A stretch of DNA of 64,000 nt from Pseudomonadota bacterium (GCA_021842465.1 JAKBZN010000002.1:96789-160788), one strand, 5' to 3'. Shown: positions 14,964 to 31,253, numbered from the stretch's first letter. Numbers and translations are program-made. Notes: a model not told the origin generated them from the sequence alone.

Positions 14964-16289
14964 GTGCCTCGACTTTCCATTCATGTGCTGCCCGGCGGCG
15001 AGCGGGCGCCGATGCTCCATGACGATCATGGGCTGCCGCTCTTCTACCCGACACTCTTCGCAACCACGCAGCTTCGCAATGCCGGGGCTGCGGTCAATAC
15101 GATCCGTAACAAGCTGGCTGATGTCGAGGTGCTCCTGCATTGGGAGCGACAGCACGGTCGAGACTTGATCTCGGAGTTCGCCCAAGGCAACTTTCTCTCT
15201 GTGGCAGATGTCGTGTCGCTACGCGACTTCGCCAAACTCAACATGCGCGGCCAGTTGCCGGATTCGAGCAAGGCAGGCACCTCCAAGGGCGGAGTCACAT
15301 ATTTCTTGGAGTCAAAGGTTGCGTCCAGTCATGCGCAGGCAGCGGTCGGCGGGCAGCAGCACTACAACCGAATCAGCACGCTTGCCGACTACCTGGAGTT
15401 CACCGCCGCCGTGGTGACCCAGCACCGGAACTCGCCCCAAATTGCGCAAGACATCGAGCGCATGGCGAGAACCATCCGAAAGCACCGCCCGCGTGGCCTG
15501 GCATCGGGGCGCAATGAGGACCTTGATCTGCGCTCGCCACCGTCCGAATTGGTTGATCGCTTCATGTCCGTTGGCGCGGAGGATTCTTCAGAGAACCCAT
15601 TCCTGAGTCCCGATGTGCGGTTGCGCAATGCCATCATTTTCGGATTGCTGCGGCACACAGGCATGCGCCGAGGCGAGCTTCTGAGCCTGCGCCTCGATCA
15701 GCTTGATCTCGGCCATGAACCGCAGGTCTGGGTGCGCCGCAATCAGGACGACATCAACGACTCGCGGCGCTACCAACCCGCATCGAAGACCAAGGAGCGG
15801 TTACTGCCCCTCCCGCTATCGTTGGCCGAGCAGATTCAGCGCTACATCATGCAGGTGCGGCCCAAGATTGCTCCCGCGCGTCGGCACCCCTACCTGCTCG
15901 TGACGCATCGCAAGGGGGCAACCTGGGGAAAGCCCCTCACCCTCTCCGCGCTCAGCAGCCAAATTTTTGTGCGCATGCGAATGGTCGACCCGGCATTTAT
16001 CCAAATCCATCCGCATGCCTTTAGACACCATTTCAACTATGAGCTGTCTGCCACCATTGATGCGCAGAATGCCAAAGCGGTGGGAGCGACCAATGGGCTG
16101 GGGATCGCACGCATCAGTGAGGCACGTGAACTGGACGTTCGGGCGTTCCTGAACGGACATCGCAGCAATGCCTCGGGGGCCGCCTATAACCGGCGGCACA
16201 TCCGCGAAACCAGCGATAAGGCTATTCGGCAGGTACAGGCTGAGCTGATGCGCAGCCAGCAGACCAAGGAAGACAAGAATGAGTCCTAA
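14964..16289 (+). CDS. Tyrosine recombinase / integrase 1 of the island
   Basis: A 441-aa site-specific integrase starting at GTG with AAAGGA upstream. Catalytic residues are in order: Arg in TGMRRGELL (235/236), the H351-A-F-R354 box with H355, H399 in NGHRSN, and the nucleophile Tyr in YNRRHI (408). The N-terminal 180 residues form the DNA-binding arm and core-binding region. First of three tandem recombinases; its stop overlaps the next start by 11 bases. Likely acts with the next two in moving the island. Confidence 0.92.
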   Translation: MPRLSIHVLPGGERAPMLHDDHGLPLFYPTLFATTQLRNAGAAVNTIRNKLADVEVLLHWERQHGRDLISEFAQGNFLSVADVVSLRDFAKLNMRGQLPDSSKAGTSKGGVTYFLESKVASSHAQAAVGGQQHYNRISTLADYLEFTAAVVTQHRNSPQIAQDIERMARTIRKHRPRGLASGRNEDLDLRSPPSELVDRFMSVGAEDSSENPFLSPDVRLRNAIIFGLLRHTGMRRGELLSLRLDQLDLGHEPQVWVRRNQDDINDSRRYQPASKTKERLLPLPLSLAEQIQRYIMQVRPKIAPARRHPYLLVTHRKGATWGKPLTLSALSSQIFVRMRMVDPAFIQIHPHAFRHHFNYELSATIDAQNAKAVGATNGLGIARISEARELDVRAFLNGHRSNASGAAYNRRHIRETSDKAIRQVQAELMRSQQTKEDKNES

Positions 16290-17850
16290 AGCCCAGAAGG
16301 CCAGGAGGGACGCACCCCTCTTATCTACATCGAAAGACGGATACCAGTTTGATCCAAATGACAACCATTGGAAGCTGAACAAGGATGTGACGATTTCGCT
16401 TGTCCTTCCTGATCGGCTGGACAACGACACCGAGAGGGGATTCCGCGCAACTTTGCAACGCTATGCCGAGGAGGCGTCGGCTCGGCACACGCGCAACATG
16501 GAGACGCGCTTCAAGCGTTACTTGCGCGACACGGGCGCATCGCGTGTCACGCCGACGGATCTGATGAACTGGCGCGCCCTGCTAGGTCAGGACGAGCAAT
16601 GGCAGTTGGGAGGTCTCAAGGGCTTTCTCCTGGCTTGGCACGATTATGGTTTCGATGGTATTTCCAACGACGTTGTGGACCTCCTTCAGGGCTGGCGGAT
16701 TCAGGGGAATGAAAAGGGCGCTGCCGTGGCGAGCGGCTGTCCTGAAACGGGGCCTTACACCGATCTTGAAATCGCCGCACTGTTGGACTGGGCCAACATG
16801 GCTGTTGCAAATCAGACCCTGGCGTTCGAAGACTATGCCTATTTGCTTGTGCTGGCGATGACCGCCCGGCGCCCGGTTCAGATCGCCGCACTCCGAGGCA
16901 AAGACTTGATCCAGCAGACGTCGAGAGGCGTGCAGCAATTCAGGCTCAACTGTCCGCGAGCCAAACAACGGCGAACCCGCTTTCGAGGGAGCTTCCGGGC
17001 GTTGGCTACCATAGAAGATCTGTATCTGGTGCTGCAGCAACAGCACCGCCAATCAGTGATCGCGGTAGAACATGCAATCGGCGCACACCTCGATCCTGAC
17101 CTTGCTGCGGAAGTCCCGATCTTCATCAACCGACAGGTGCTCAAGCACCTCATGGATGTAGCGGATCTCAAAAAAATCCTGTTTGGATCGGCACCTGACC
17201 AACTGCACGCAACCACCACGTGGCTCGCTGGATGCCTGCAACGCTGCGCCAGGGCATCGACGGCACGGTCGGAGCGCACTGGCGAATTCATCCGCCTCTC
17301 GGCAACGCGCTTCCGGCACACACGGGGCACCAAACTCCGCCGCGAGGGGTTTGGCCCGTTCGTCATCGCCGAACTGCTGGATCACTCCGATATCCAGAAC
17401 GTCAAGGTTTATACCGAAAACACCGCACAGGAAGCTGTGATCATCGATGAGCTAATCGGCCCCCAGCTCGCGCCCTTTGCTCAGGCCTGCCTGGGCAGGC
17501 TTGTCAAGTCTGAACGCGACGCCATTCGTGGGGACGATCCGAGAAGTCGTGTGCCCAATGATCGACAGCACCCTGTGGGGACGTGTGGCAACTATGGGTT
17601 TTGCGCTAGTGGCTATCGAGCGTGCTACACCTGCTATCACTTTCAGCCCTGGATTGATGGACCTCATGAAGAGGTGCTTGCAAACTTATACGGTGAGAAG
17701 GAACGCGCCAGGGCTGCTGGGTGTGCGGACGTGGTGGTCAATGCCAACGACCAGCTGATTCTCGCAGTCGAGCACTGCGTCCTGCTGTGTCGACAGGCCA
17801 AAAGCGCCACCCCCAATGCTCTGACGCTTGAAGGAGCTCAATATGGGTGA
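16279..17850 (+). CDS. Tyrosine recombinase / integrase 2 of the island, with Cys-rich tail
   Basis: A 523-aa integrase. Arg pair in MTARRPVQ (197-198), the box T-R-F-R-H-T (343-348) in which the first position of H-x-x-R is Thr, H369 in LLDHSDIQ and Tyr378 in VKVYTEN. A C-terminal cysteine cluster (CGNYGFCASGYRACYTC) suggests a zinc-binding module for DNA or partner contact. It overlaps recombinase 1 at its start, and its stop overlaps the third gene's ATG (ATGGGTGA). The altered first box residue is unusual but occurs in divergent members. Confidence 0.88.
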   Translation: MSPKAQKARRDAPLLSTSKDGYQFDPNDNHWKLNKDVTISLVLPDRLDNDTERGFRATLQRYAEEASARHTRNMETRFKRYLRDTGASRVTPTDLMNWRALLGQDEQWQLGGLKGFLLAWHDYGFDGISNDVVDLLQGWRIQGNEKGAAVASGCPETGPYTDLEIAALLDWANMAVANQTLAFEDYAYLLVLAMTARRPVQIAALRGKDLIQQTSRGVQQFRLNCPRAKQRRTRFRGSFRALATIEDLYLVLQQQHRQSVIAVEHAIGAHLDPDLAAEVPIFINRQVLKHLMDVADLKKILFGSAPDQLHATTTWLAGCLQRCARASTARSERTGEFIRLSATRFRHTRGTKLRREGFGPFVIAELLDHSDIQNVKVYTENTAQEAVIIDELIGPQLAPFAQACLGRLVKSERDAIRGDDPRSRVPNDRQHPVGTCGNYGFCASGYRACYTCYHFQPWIDGPHEEVLANLYGEKERARAAGCADVVVNANDQLILAVEHCVLLCRQAKSATPNALTLEGAQYG

Positions 17851-19879
17851 ACTCGTCCAATTCGTGCCGCGCGCCGAGCGCGACGCTAAGGCGAATCTGG
17901 ACGAGTTCATTCGCTTGGCCAGGGATGAGTTGACGGCCTTCGGTGCTGGAGTCGCATGGGATAGTGATCGGTGGGAGCAGAACGGGACGGTTGTTGTCTT
18001 CGCGACCAAAACAGCCCCACTGGGTGCATATTCCTTCACGCCGATGGCAGAGCCCTTCAAGGACTTCGCTAAAGCGTATGTCCGTTATCGCTACAGCCAC
18101 CGACCAACGAAAGAGGTCGCGGCTTTGATTCAGGCGCTCCGCTGCGTGGAGGCCGGCCTCCTCACCGCATCTGGCACTGCCGAAATCGTGAGGCTGAATG
18201 GCGCCGTAATGGATGTTTGCGCCGAAAAGTGCCGGGAGTTCTATACAAGTGATGATGTGCGATGCAATACGGGACGGCAGATTCAAAAGCTCTTCGATTT
18301 TCTACGCGAAAAGAACCTGGTGCCCTCGCTGCCGGCATGGCGCTCCCCTTTCAAAAAGCCGGTGATCCTCACTGAGGATCTAGGGTCTGCCGGGCAAGCC
18401 CACCGCGCATTCAAGCTACCGACGAACGCGACGATGTTGTTAGTCGCCGATTTGTTTGCGCAGGCGAACGATACGGAAAGCCGCTATTTTTCTTCGATCC
18501 TCATCTTGCTGATGGCGACACCGAGTCGTATCTCCGAGGTTCTACGGCTGCCAATCGACTGCATTCAATGGGAAACGGACGAGGCTGGTGTGCAGCAAAT
18601 GTATCTACGTTGGCGCGCAGCGAAGGGCAAGGGGCCGATGAAAAAGTGGGTCCTGCCTGTGATGCAGGATGTGGTCAAGGAAGCCGTTCAGCGGCTGCTG
18701 GAAATTGGCGCACCTGCGCGGGATGCCGCACGTTTCGCATTTGAGAATCCTGGGCGGTTCATGCGACACGAGGATTGCATCGCCGACCCTGACGCCGAGC
18801 CCACCCGCACCCTCTTTCCGGATGAATTCTGCGCGGCAATTGGGGTGAAGGGCTGGGGTTCTGGCCGACTGTCGGATGGGTCGGCAGCCTGGACACGGGT
18901 CGTGGCGGAGAAGGGCTTCATGCATCTCATTGATCAAGGCGCCACGAGCTATCGCGATCTCGCCAATTATGTGCTGCAGACCTATGGTGGGACTTATTGG
19001 CCTTATATCGATCCCGAGCAAACCGTGAAGACATGGGATGCGCTTTGCTTGCACAGAGACCGCGAATTTCACAAAGAGTTTTCGGTCAAGAATGTTTCTT
19101 GGCGATTGCCGACTGCGAATGATGTTAATGCGCGCCTTAGCCCAGAAAAAGGGCTATCAATTTTTGACCGAGTGGGGTTCAAAAACCCCGATGGAACCAG
19201 CATCAAGCTGACCACCCATCAGCTCAGGCATTGGCTCAGCACCATGTCGGAGCGCGCAGGCATGGACGATTTCACGCTGGCACAGTGGGCTGGCCGTGCA
19301 CGGGTTGCGGACAATCGGCACTATGATCACCGCACCGCTGAGGAACGCTTGCAGGCGGCAAGAGACCTGGTTCCCGTCGAGCGTCCATCTCTGCTAGAGC
19401 GCTTCAAGGCGCGCCAACCTGTCACCTATCAGGAACTTGGCGTAGATCGACTCGGCACAGCCAAAGCCACGCTCTATGGCATGTGTGTTCACGACTATGC
19501 AATGGCTCCCTGCCAAAAGCAGCGCGAGTGCATGACCTGTAAAGAGCATGTGTGCTTCAAGGGGGATCACGTCACTCTAGAGCGCCTGCTGATTCTTGAA
19601 ACTCAGACAGAACTGCTCCTCGAAAAAGCCCAGCAGGCACACCGCGACGGCGACTTTGGTGCCGACCGCTGGGTTGACAACCACAAGTGGAAGCTCGCGC
19701 ATGTCAGAACCATGAGGATGGCACTACAGAACCCGCAGATCCCTGATGGGGCGATTCTGAGAATCCCCGAAGGACATGATCCATCCGCGGTTCGCCGTGC
19801 GCTGATGGACCTCGGCATAGAGAACCAGCCTGGAACCGGGTTTCCCCGGATTTCGATCGCTCCTTTGGCGCTGGACTGA
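17843..19879 (+). CDS. Tyrosine recombinase / integrase 3 of the island (TnpB-like size)
   Basis: A 678-aa recombinase, near the size of Tn554 TnpB. Catalytic Arg229 in TPSRISEVL, the H459-Q-L-R462-H463 box and Tyr494 in NRHYDH. A C-terminal cysteine cluster (CVHDYAMAPC, then CMTCKEHVC) parallels that of recombinase 2. GAAGGAG precedes the ATG at 17843, preferred over an in-frame TTG at 17828. The N-terminal 180 residues show no familiar domain. Confidence 0.9.
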   Translation: MGELVQFVPRAERDAKANLDEFIRLARDELTAFGAGVAWDSDRWEQNGTVVVFATKTAPLGAYSFTPMAEPFKDFAKAYVRYRYSHRPTKEVAALIQALRCVEAGLLTASGTAEIVRLNGAVMDVCAEKCREFYTSDDVRCNTGRQIQKLFDFLREKNLVPSLPAWRSPFKKPVILTEDLGSAGQAHRAFKLPTNATMLLVADLFAQANDTESRYFSSILILLMATPSRISEVLRLPIDCIQWETDEAGVQQMYLRWRAAKGKGPMKKWVLPVMQDVVKEAVQRLLEIGAPARDAARFAFENPGRFMRHEDCIADPDAEPTRTLFPDEFCAAIGVKGWGSGRLSDGSAAWTRVVAEKGFMHLIDQGATSYRDLANYVLQTYGGTYWPYIDPEQTVKTWDALCLHRDREFHKEFSVKNVSWRLPTANDVNARLSPEKGLSIFDRVGFKNPDGTSIKLTTHQLRHWLSTMSERAGMDDFTLAQWAGRARVADNRHYDHRTAEERLQAARDLVPVERPSLLERFKARQPVTYQELGVDRLGTAKATLYGMCVHDYAMAPCQKQRECMTCKEHVCFKGDHVTLERLLILETQTELLLEKAQQAHRDGDFGADRWVDNHKWKLAHVRTMRMALQNPQIPDGAILRIPEGHDPSAVRRALMDLGIENQPGTGFPRISIAPLALD

Positions 19880-19883
19880 ATAT

Positions 19884-20315
19884 ATGCCCAAGAGAATCAT
19901 CACCAAAACCAGTTTGCCCAAAATCCTGCGCGAACTGGACCGCTGGGAAGGCAAACTGACCTGGCCCTTGTTTTGCGATCGCGTCGCCAAAGTGCTGGAT
20001 GTGCCTTCGGTATCGCGGCATACGATGTACCTTTACCCTGCGATCAAAGAGCGTTTTGAACAGCGCCAGAAGGACTTGCGGGAGGCTAAAGAGGCGCTTC
20101 CCAGAGATTACACCCTGGAAACGGCAAATCGCCGGATTGCAGACCTTGAAGCACAGGTCAAAAGGCTGGAAGAGACTAATAACTTGCTGCTTGATCAGTT
20201 CCGTCGCTGGCAATACAACGCCTATGCAAACAATGTGCGGATGGATCTTCTGGCCTGGGACAAACCCTTGCCAGAGATCAACCGATCCGGGCGCCGCGAA
20301 AAGCGAAAGGGCTAG
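19884..20315 (+). CDS. Small coiled-coil DNA-binding-like protein (TnpC-like)
   Basis: A 143-aa basic protein starting five bases after recombinase 3. The N-terminal half (TSLPKILRELDRWEGKLTW, then VSRHTMYLY) looks helical and may bind DNA. Residues 80-110 form a coiled coil (ANRRIADLEAQVKRLEETNN), and the C-terminus is very basic (RRGRREKRK-type). Size, position and coiled coil recall TnpC of Tn554, which directs orientation of insertion. The function is inferred from context only. Confidence 0.7.
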   Translation: MPKRIITKTSLPKILRELDRWEGKLTWPLFCDRVAKVLDVPSVSRHTMYLYPAIKERFEQRQKDLREAKEALPRDYTLETANRRIADLEAQVKRLEETNNLLLDQFRRWQYNAYANNVRMDLLAWDKPLPEINRSGRREKRKG

Positions 20316-20401
20316 CTTCGTTGATCAAAAATCCCAAAAACGATTTCGCCGAGCCAATGATCGCCGGCTCATAAAAGCACCAAAAATTGGATAAGCACAC
20401 G

Positions 20402-23197
<2,796 letters not shown>

Positions 23198-23201
<4 letters not shown>

Positions 23202-24739
23202 GTGACGAGGTTATGGATAGCGCCGTCGCAGCGCCACGCCGCAAATCCATCCTTGAACTGGCGGCGGCGGAGGCGCAGGCCTTTCTGCTGAAGCCGGAGA
23301 GCTATTGCAGCCTTGATCTTCCGCCCTATATTCGCTTCGATGCTTTGATCGAGGCAACACATGAGGCGCTTACAGGGAAAAAGCTTTCGGACTTGTCCTC
23401 CAAGCCGCGAGATCATGATGACGTGAATTACACCATCCTCAACAACAAGGACGGCAAGTTTGCGTGGCGACCGTTTCAGTTAATTCACCCTGCGCTGTAT
23501 GTCTCGCTTGTGCACCAGCTGACGACGGACGCCCACTGGCAATCGCTGGTGGAGCGTTTCGCCGCATTCTCTGCAAACAGGAAGATTCACTGCCTGAGCC
23601 TGCCGGTTGTCTCGCTGTTGGGGGAGAAAGACAAAGCGGAACAGGTTTCCCAGTGGTGGCATTCAGTGGAGCAGCGCTCCATCGAGTTGTCGCTGGAATA
23701 CGACTACCTGATTGAAACCGACATCACCGATTGCTACGGCGCCATCTACACCCACTCGATCGCGTGGGCCGTACACACCAAGGAAGTAGCGAAAGCAAAC
23801 CCAAACCGAACCGACAAGACACTGCTCGGTAACATCATCGACGCCCATATCCAGGACATGCGGCATGGGCAAACCAACGGCATTCCGCAAGGCTCTGCGC
23901 TGATGGATTTCATCGCCGAACTGGTGCTTGGCTTTGCCGACCATGAATTGTCCGAAAAGATTCAGGCTTCGAAGATCAAGGATTATTGCATCCTGCGCTA
24001 CCGGGACGATTACCGGGTCTTCGTCAATAACCCACAGGATGGTGAGCAACTCATCAAGTTGCTGACCGAAGTCATGATTGGTCTTGGTCTGAAACTCAAC
24101 CCCGGAAAGACCAAAACAAGCAACGATGTGGTACGCGCATCGATCAAGGGCGACAAGCTCGCTTGGATCTTCCGCAAGCACAGCGAAAAGAGCCTGCAAA
24201 AGCACCTGCTCATCATCCATGACCACGCTATGAGGTTTTCCCATGCAGGCAGTCTTGTGGTGGCGCTGAACGCGTTCCACAAACGCATTGCACGCTCGAA
24301 GCGCGTGCTCGAACAGCCGATGCCCATGATCGCCATCGTGGTTGACATTGCCTATCGTAACCCACGCACCTATGCCATCTGCGCTGCAATTCTCAGCAAG
24401 CTGATGAGTTCTTTGCCATCGGAAGAAGAAAAGACGGCCGTTGCAGAAAAGATCAAGGCCCGGTTTGCCAAGATCCCTAACACTGGGCATATGCAGATAT
24501 GGATACAGCGCATCACCTTGCCTATCGACAAAAGCATTTCGTATGAGGAACCGATCTGCAAGCTGGTATCGGGGGAAGACGTGTCGCTGTGGAACATGCA
24601 GTGGATTACCAACGAGGAATTGAAGACGTCGATTGCCACGTCGGTGATCGACAAAAACGTGCTTCAAGAGTTGGAACCTGTGATCACAACCAAAGAAGTC
24701 GAACTGTTTCAGTCAAAGGAAATGGAGGGCTACTACTGA
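23198..24739 (+). CDS. Defence-type reverse transcriptase (UG/Abi-like, class unresolved)
   Basis: A 513-aa reverse transcriptase unrelated to the DGR enzyme. Motif A is ETDITDCYGAI (D175), a following GIPQGSALMDF block is the conserved thumb-proximal loop, and the catalytic box is YRDD (268-271) in ILRYRDDYRVF, then LKLNPGKTKTS. It lacks group II intron maturase or endonuclease domains and no msr/msd-type RNA gene was noticed beside it. Together these point to the defence-associated (DRT/UG, Abi-like) RTs; which class is not settled. It sits between hsdS and a GmrSD-like gene, with ATGA and TGATG overlaps on both sides, so it is made as part of the restriction operon. Confidence 0.85.
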
Positions 24740-24822
24740 TGGCGATCATCAAACTATCGATCCAGGTACACGAAATGCCACGCCTGCCGCGTGCCTGCAC
24801 TGAGCTTAGGGAAACCCTATGA
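24739..24822 (+). CDS. 27-residue overlapping mini-ORF between RT and DUF262 genes
   Basis: ATG at 24739 overlaps the RT stop (TGATG) and the TGA at 24820-24822 overlaps the next ATG (ATGA), so it exactly bridges the two genes. The product begins MAIIKLSIQVHEM and shows no known motif. It may be a translational relay that couples the two neighbours, a decayed gene, or a short peptide. No ribosome-binding site of its own stands out. Confidence 0.4.
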   Translation: MAIIKLSIQVHEMPRLPRACTELRETL

Positions 24823-26920
24823 AAGCGACCGAAGCCAAGCTGCTCGATTTCCTGAAGAGATCCCCGCAGTTCATCATCCCAATCTACCAGCGCACCTATT
24901 CCTGGAGTTCGCCGCAGTGCCAGCAACTGTGGGATGACATCCTGCGTGCTGGCAGTAATGATGCCATCGGCGGGCATTTCATCGGTTCGGTGGTGTATAT
25001 CGAGCAGGGTCTGTATCAGGTGTCCAGCCAGTCGCCGCTGCTGGTGATCGACGGCCAGCAGCGCCTGACAACGGCCATGCTGATCATCGAGGCGCTGTGC
25101 CGTCAACTGGGTGAGGCCGAGCCCATCGATGGCTTCTCGGCCAAGAAGCTGCGCAACTACTACCTGCTCAACCCGCTGGAAGACGGCGAGCGCGGCTTCA
25201 AGCTGTTGCTGACGCAGACCGACAAGGACAGCCTGCTGGCCCTGCTGCGCCAGAAGCCCTGGCCGGCCCAGCCTTCGCTGCGCATTCAGGAGAACTATGC
25301 CTTCTTCGAGCAGCAGGTAACGGCGCTGACCGACCTCACGCCACTGTGCCGGGGGCTGGCGAAGCTGATCATTGTGGATATCGCCCTCAGCCGCGAGCAG
25401 GACAACCCGCAACTGATCTTCGAGAGCATGAACTCCACCGGGCGGGCGCTCAGCCAGGCCGACCTGATCCGCAACTTCGTACTGATGGGGCTGACGCCGG
25501 CGCACCAAACCCGGCTGTACGAAGACCACTGGCGGCCGATGGAGGTGGCCTTCGGCCAGGAAGGCTATGGCGAGCACTTCGACTGGTTCATGCGCCACTA
25601 CCTGACGGTGCGCACCGGCGACCTGCCCAAGATCGGTGATGTGTACGAGGCATTCAAGGCTTTTGCCCGCACGTCCGAGCAGGCGTCGGCCGGGGTGGAT
25701 GCGCTGGTGGCCGACATCCATACCTTCGGTGGTTACTACTGCGCCATGGCGCTGGGGCAGGAAACTACCAAGGCACTGGCCGAAGCCTTCCAGGATTTGC
25801 GCGAGCTGAAGGTGGATGTGGCTTACCCCTTTATGCTGGAACTCTATGATGACTTCGCCCGTGCCCGCCTGAGCAAGGATGACTTCTTCGCTGCGGTGCG
25901 GCTGGTGGAAGCCTATGTGTTCCGGCGTGCCGTGTGCGCCATCCCTACCAACTCCCTGAACAAGACCTTCGCCAACTTTGGCCGGGCCTTGAAGAAGGAC
26001 CGCTACCTGGAAAGCATTCAGGCGCACTTTCTCAGCCTGCCGTCCTACCGGCGCTTTCCCGGTGACGAGGAGTTCAAGCGCGAGCTGAGTGTGCGCGACT
26101 TATACAACTTCCGCAGCCGCAGCTACTGGTTGCGGCGGCTGGAGAACCACGGTCGCAAGGAACGGGTGCCGGTGGATGAATACACCATCGAGCACATCCT
26201 GCCGCAGAACGAGAACCTCCCTGCCAAATGGCGTGAGGCGCTGGGTCCCGACTGGCAGCGGGTGCAGGCGAGCTGGCTGCACACCCTCGGCAACCTGACG
26301 CTCACCGGCTACAACGCCGAATACAGCGACCGCCCCTTTGCCGACAAGCGCGACATGCCCGGTGGCTTCAAGCACAGCCCGCTGCGCCTGAATGAGGGCC
26401 TGGGTGTGCTCGACACCTGGGACGAGGCCGCCATCCAGGTCCGCGCCCAGCGCCTGGCCGCGGAGGCGGTGATGGTCTGGCAGGCCCCCGCACTGTCAGC
26501 GGAGGTACTCGCCGGCTATCGGCTGCCGTCGTCTGTCAGCGTCGGCTACGACCTGAGCGATCACCCGCAACTGGCCGCAGGTGCCGCCATGCGGGCCCTG
26601 TTCGATGCGCTGCGCAAGGAGGTGATGGCGCTGGACCCCGGTGTCACCGAGGAAGTGCTCAAGCTGTATATCGCTTTCAAGGCCGAGACCAACTTTGTGG
26701 ATGTGGTGCCACAAAAAAGCCGCCTGCGGCTGTCCCTGAACATGGCCTTCCATGAACTGCACGACCCCAAGGGCCTGGCCAAGGATGTGACCAACCTCGG
26801 CCGCTGGGGCAATGGCGATGTCGAGGTCGGCCTAAGTACCCTGGAGGAACTGCCCTATGTCATGGGGCTGGTACGCCAGGCCTTTGAGAAGCAGATGGGG
26901 AATGGCGGAGGGGATAGTTG

Positions 26921-26921
<1 letters not shown>
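24819..26921 (+). CDS. DUF262/DUF1524 (GmrSD-like) restriction protein
   Basis: A 700-aa fused protein. N-terminal DUF262 with [10 protein letters not shown] (20-29) and DGQQRLTT (about 78-85), a ParB-like NTPase-type fold. A middle helical region follows, then DUF1524 with a His-Me nuclease signature (EHILPQNE, then [20 protein letters not shown]). The last 130 residues look like a DUF5655-type tail. Family members such as GmrSD cleave modified phage DNA. In this operon it adds a modification-dependent restriction layer beside the type I system. ATGA overlap at the start, TGATG at the end. Confidence 0.9.
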
Positions 26922-30079
<3,158 letters not shown>

Positions 30080-30243
30080 GCGCCGGAAAATGTCGAGAAA
30101 GCGAGCATGGAAGGCATTGGAAACGCCGCTTTATCGACTAAAAGATTTAACAAAGTAGAAAATAACCGGAATCGTATTTACAAATCAACATCAAAATCAT
30201 AAGGTTATGCGCCAACAAGGCGGAGTGCATGCTTGCGTCTTGT

Positions 30244-30252
30244 GTGCACAAC
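30244..30252 (-). repeat. Right candidate terminal inverted repeat of the island
   Basis: GTGCACAAC, the reverse complement of 14927-14935, five bases before the stop of the flanking hisN-type gene. The 30080-30243 stretch between hsdR and this repeat is AT-rich and contains no gene. Confidence 0.35.
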
Positions 30253-30256
30253 CGTT

Positions 30257-31111
30257 TTAGGATATCGCCGCCAGCACCTCCGCATGCAGTGCCGCCCCGG
30301 TCGTCGCGATCGCCGAGGGTTCCGCGAGCGGATCACCGCCGTTCCAGCTGGTGATGCATCCTCCCGCTCCTTCGACGACCGGAACGAGCGCGGCGATATC
30401 CCAGTAAGAGAGAACGGGGTCGAGCATGACGTCGGCCCCGCCCGTTGCCAGGGAAAAATAGCCGAAGCAATCGCCCCAGGTGCGCGCCAGCTTCGCGCGG
30501 CCGGCGATTCGGCCCAGGGACTCTCCCGAACCTTGCTCGCTCGAACCGGGGAGCGAGGTCATCAGCACGGTGGCCTGCGCCAGCGGGCGCGGCGCGCGCA
30601 CGCGCGCTTCCCGTTCCGTGCCGTCCGCAAGATGCAGCGTCGTGCGGGTGCCCCGGCCGATGAGGGAGACTCCCGCGGCGGCATGGGCGATGCACCCCAG
30701 GATCGGTCGGTATCCGCAGCCATCGTCCCGTTCCAAGGCAATCAGGGTTCCGAAGAGAAAGCAATTGCTCACAAACGCCTTGGTTCCATCCACCGGATCG
30801 AGAATCCATCGATAGCGGCCGCCCTCCCGCACGCCGAATTCCTCGCCCAGGATGCCGTGTTCCGGATAGCGGGCAAGGATCCGTTCCCGTAGCGCCGCTT
30901 CCGCGCCGCGATCCGCGGCCGTGACGGGCGAGGCGTCCGCTTTGTCCTGCACGTCAATTCCCGTCAGGAACAGCGGTCGGATGACGTCGAACGCGCAAGC
31001 GACCAGCTCCTGCAGGAAGGGTACGAATTCCCGCTCCTCGGCGACGCCGAGCGCGGCGCTGTACCGCTGCTGCCGGCCTTCGGGCGTGATTCCAGTCGTT
31101 TCCAATGGCAT
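30257..31111 (-). CDS. hisN: Inositol monophosphatase family phosphatase, probable histidinol-phosphatase
   Basis: A 284-aa metal-dependent phosphatase with GEEFG, ILDPVDGTKAF and YWDIAALVPVVEG, the three metal-site motifs of the family. The WGDCFGYFSL segment and the overall length favour the HisN histidinol-phosphatase branch over inositol or CysQ phosphatases. The start at 31111 is uncertain, because a purine-rich stretch touches the ATG directly. The gene lies at the right edge of the island, with its stop five bases inside the border repeat, so insertion may have occurred at its 3' end. It is divergent from kup. Confidence 0.8.
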   Translation of the reverse strand: MPLETTGITPEGRQQRYSAALGVAEEREFVPFLQELVACAFDVIRPLFLTGIDVQDKADASPVTAADRGAEAALRERILARYPEHGILGEEFGVREGGRYRWILDPVDGTKAFVSNCFLFGTLIALERDDGCGYRPILGCIAHAAAGVSLIGRGTRTTLHLADGTEREARVRAPRPLAQATVLMTSLPGSSEQGSGESLGRIAGRAKLARTWGDCFGYFSLATGGADVMLDPVLSYWDIAALVPVVEGAGGCITSWNGGDPLAEPSAIATTGAALHAEVLAAIS

Positions 31112-31253
31112 CTCCCTGACGTGATTCCCTTGCAATGCGACGCACCATCTTGGTGCGAGATGGGAAAAACTGTTGTTTTCCGTTCCCCGTGGGTCGAGCC
31201 GGACGGATAGTACCGGCTTACACTCGCCCCCTTTCCTCGCGTAGGGAGATGGG

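Noticed and set aside
16582..17052. Minus-strand frames inside the recombinase genes
   Set aside because: Shadows of well-supported plus-strand coding sequence with no motifs.
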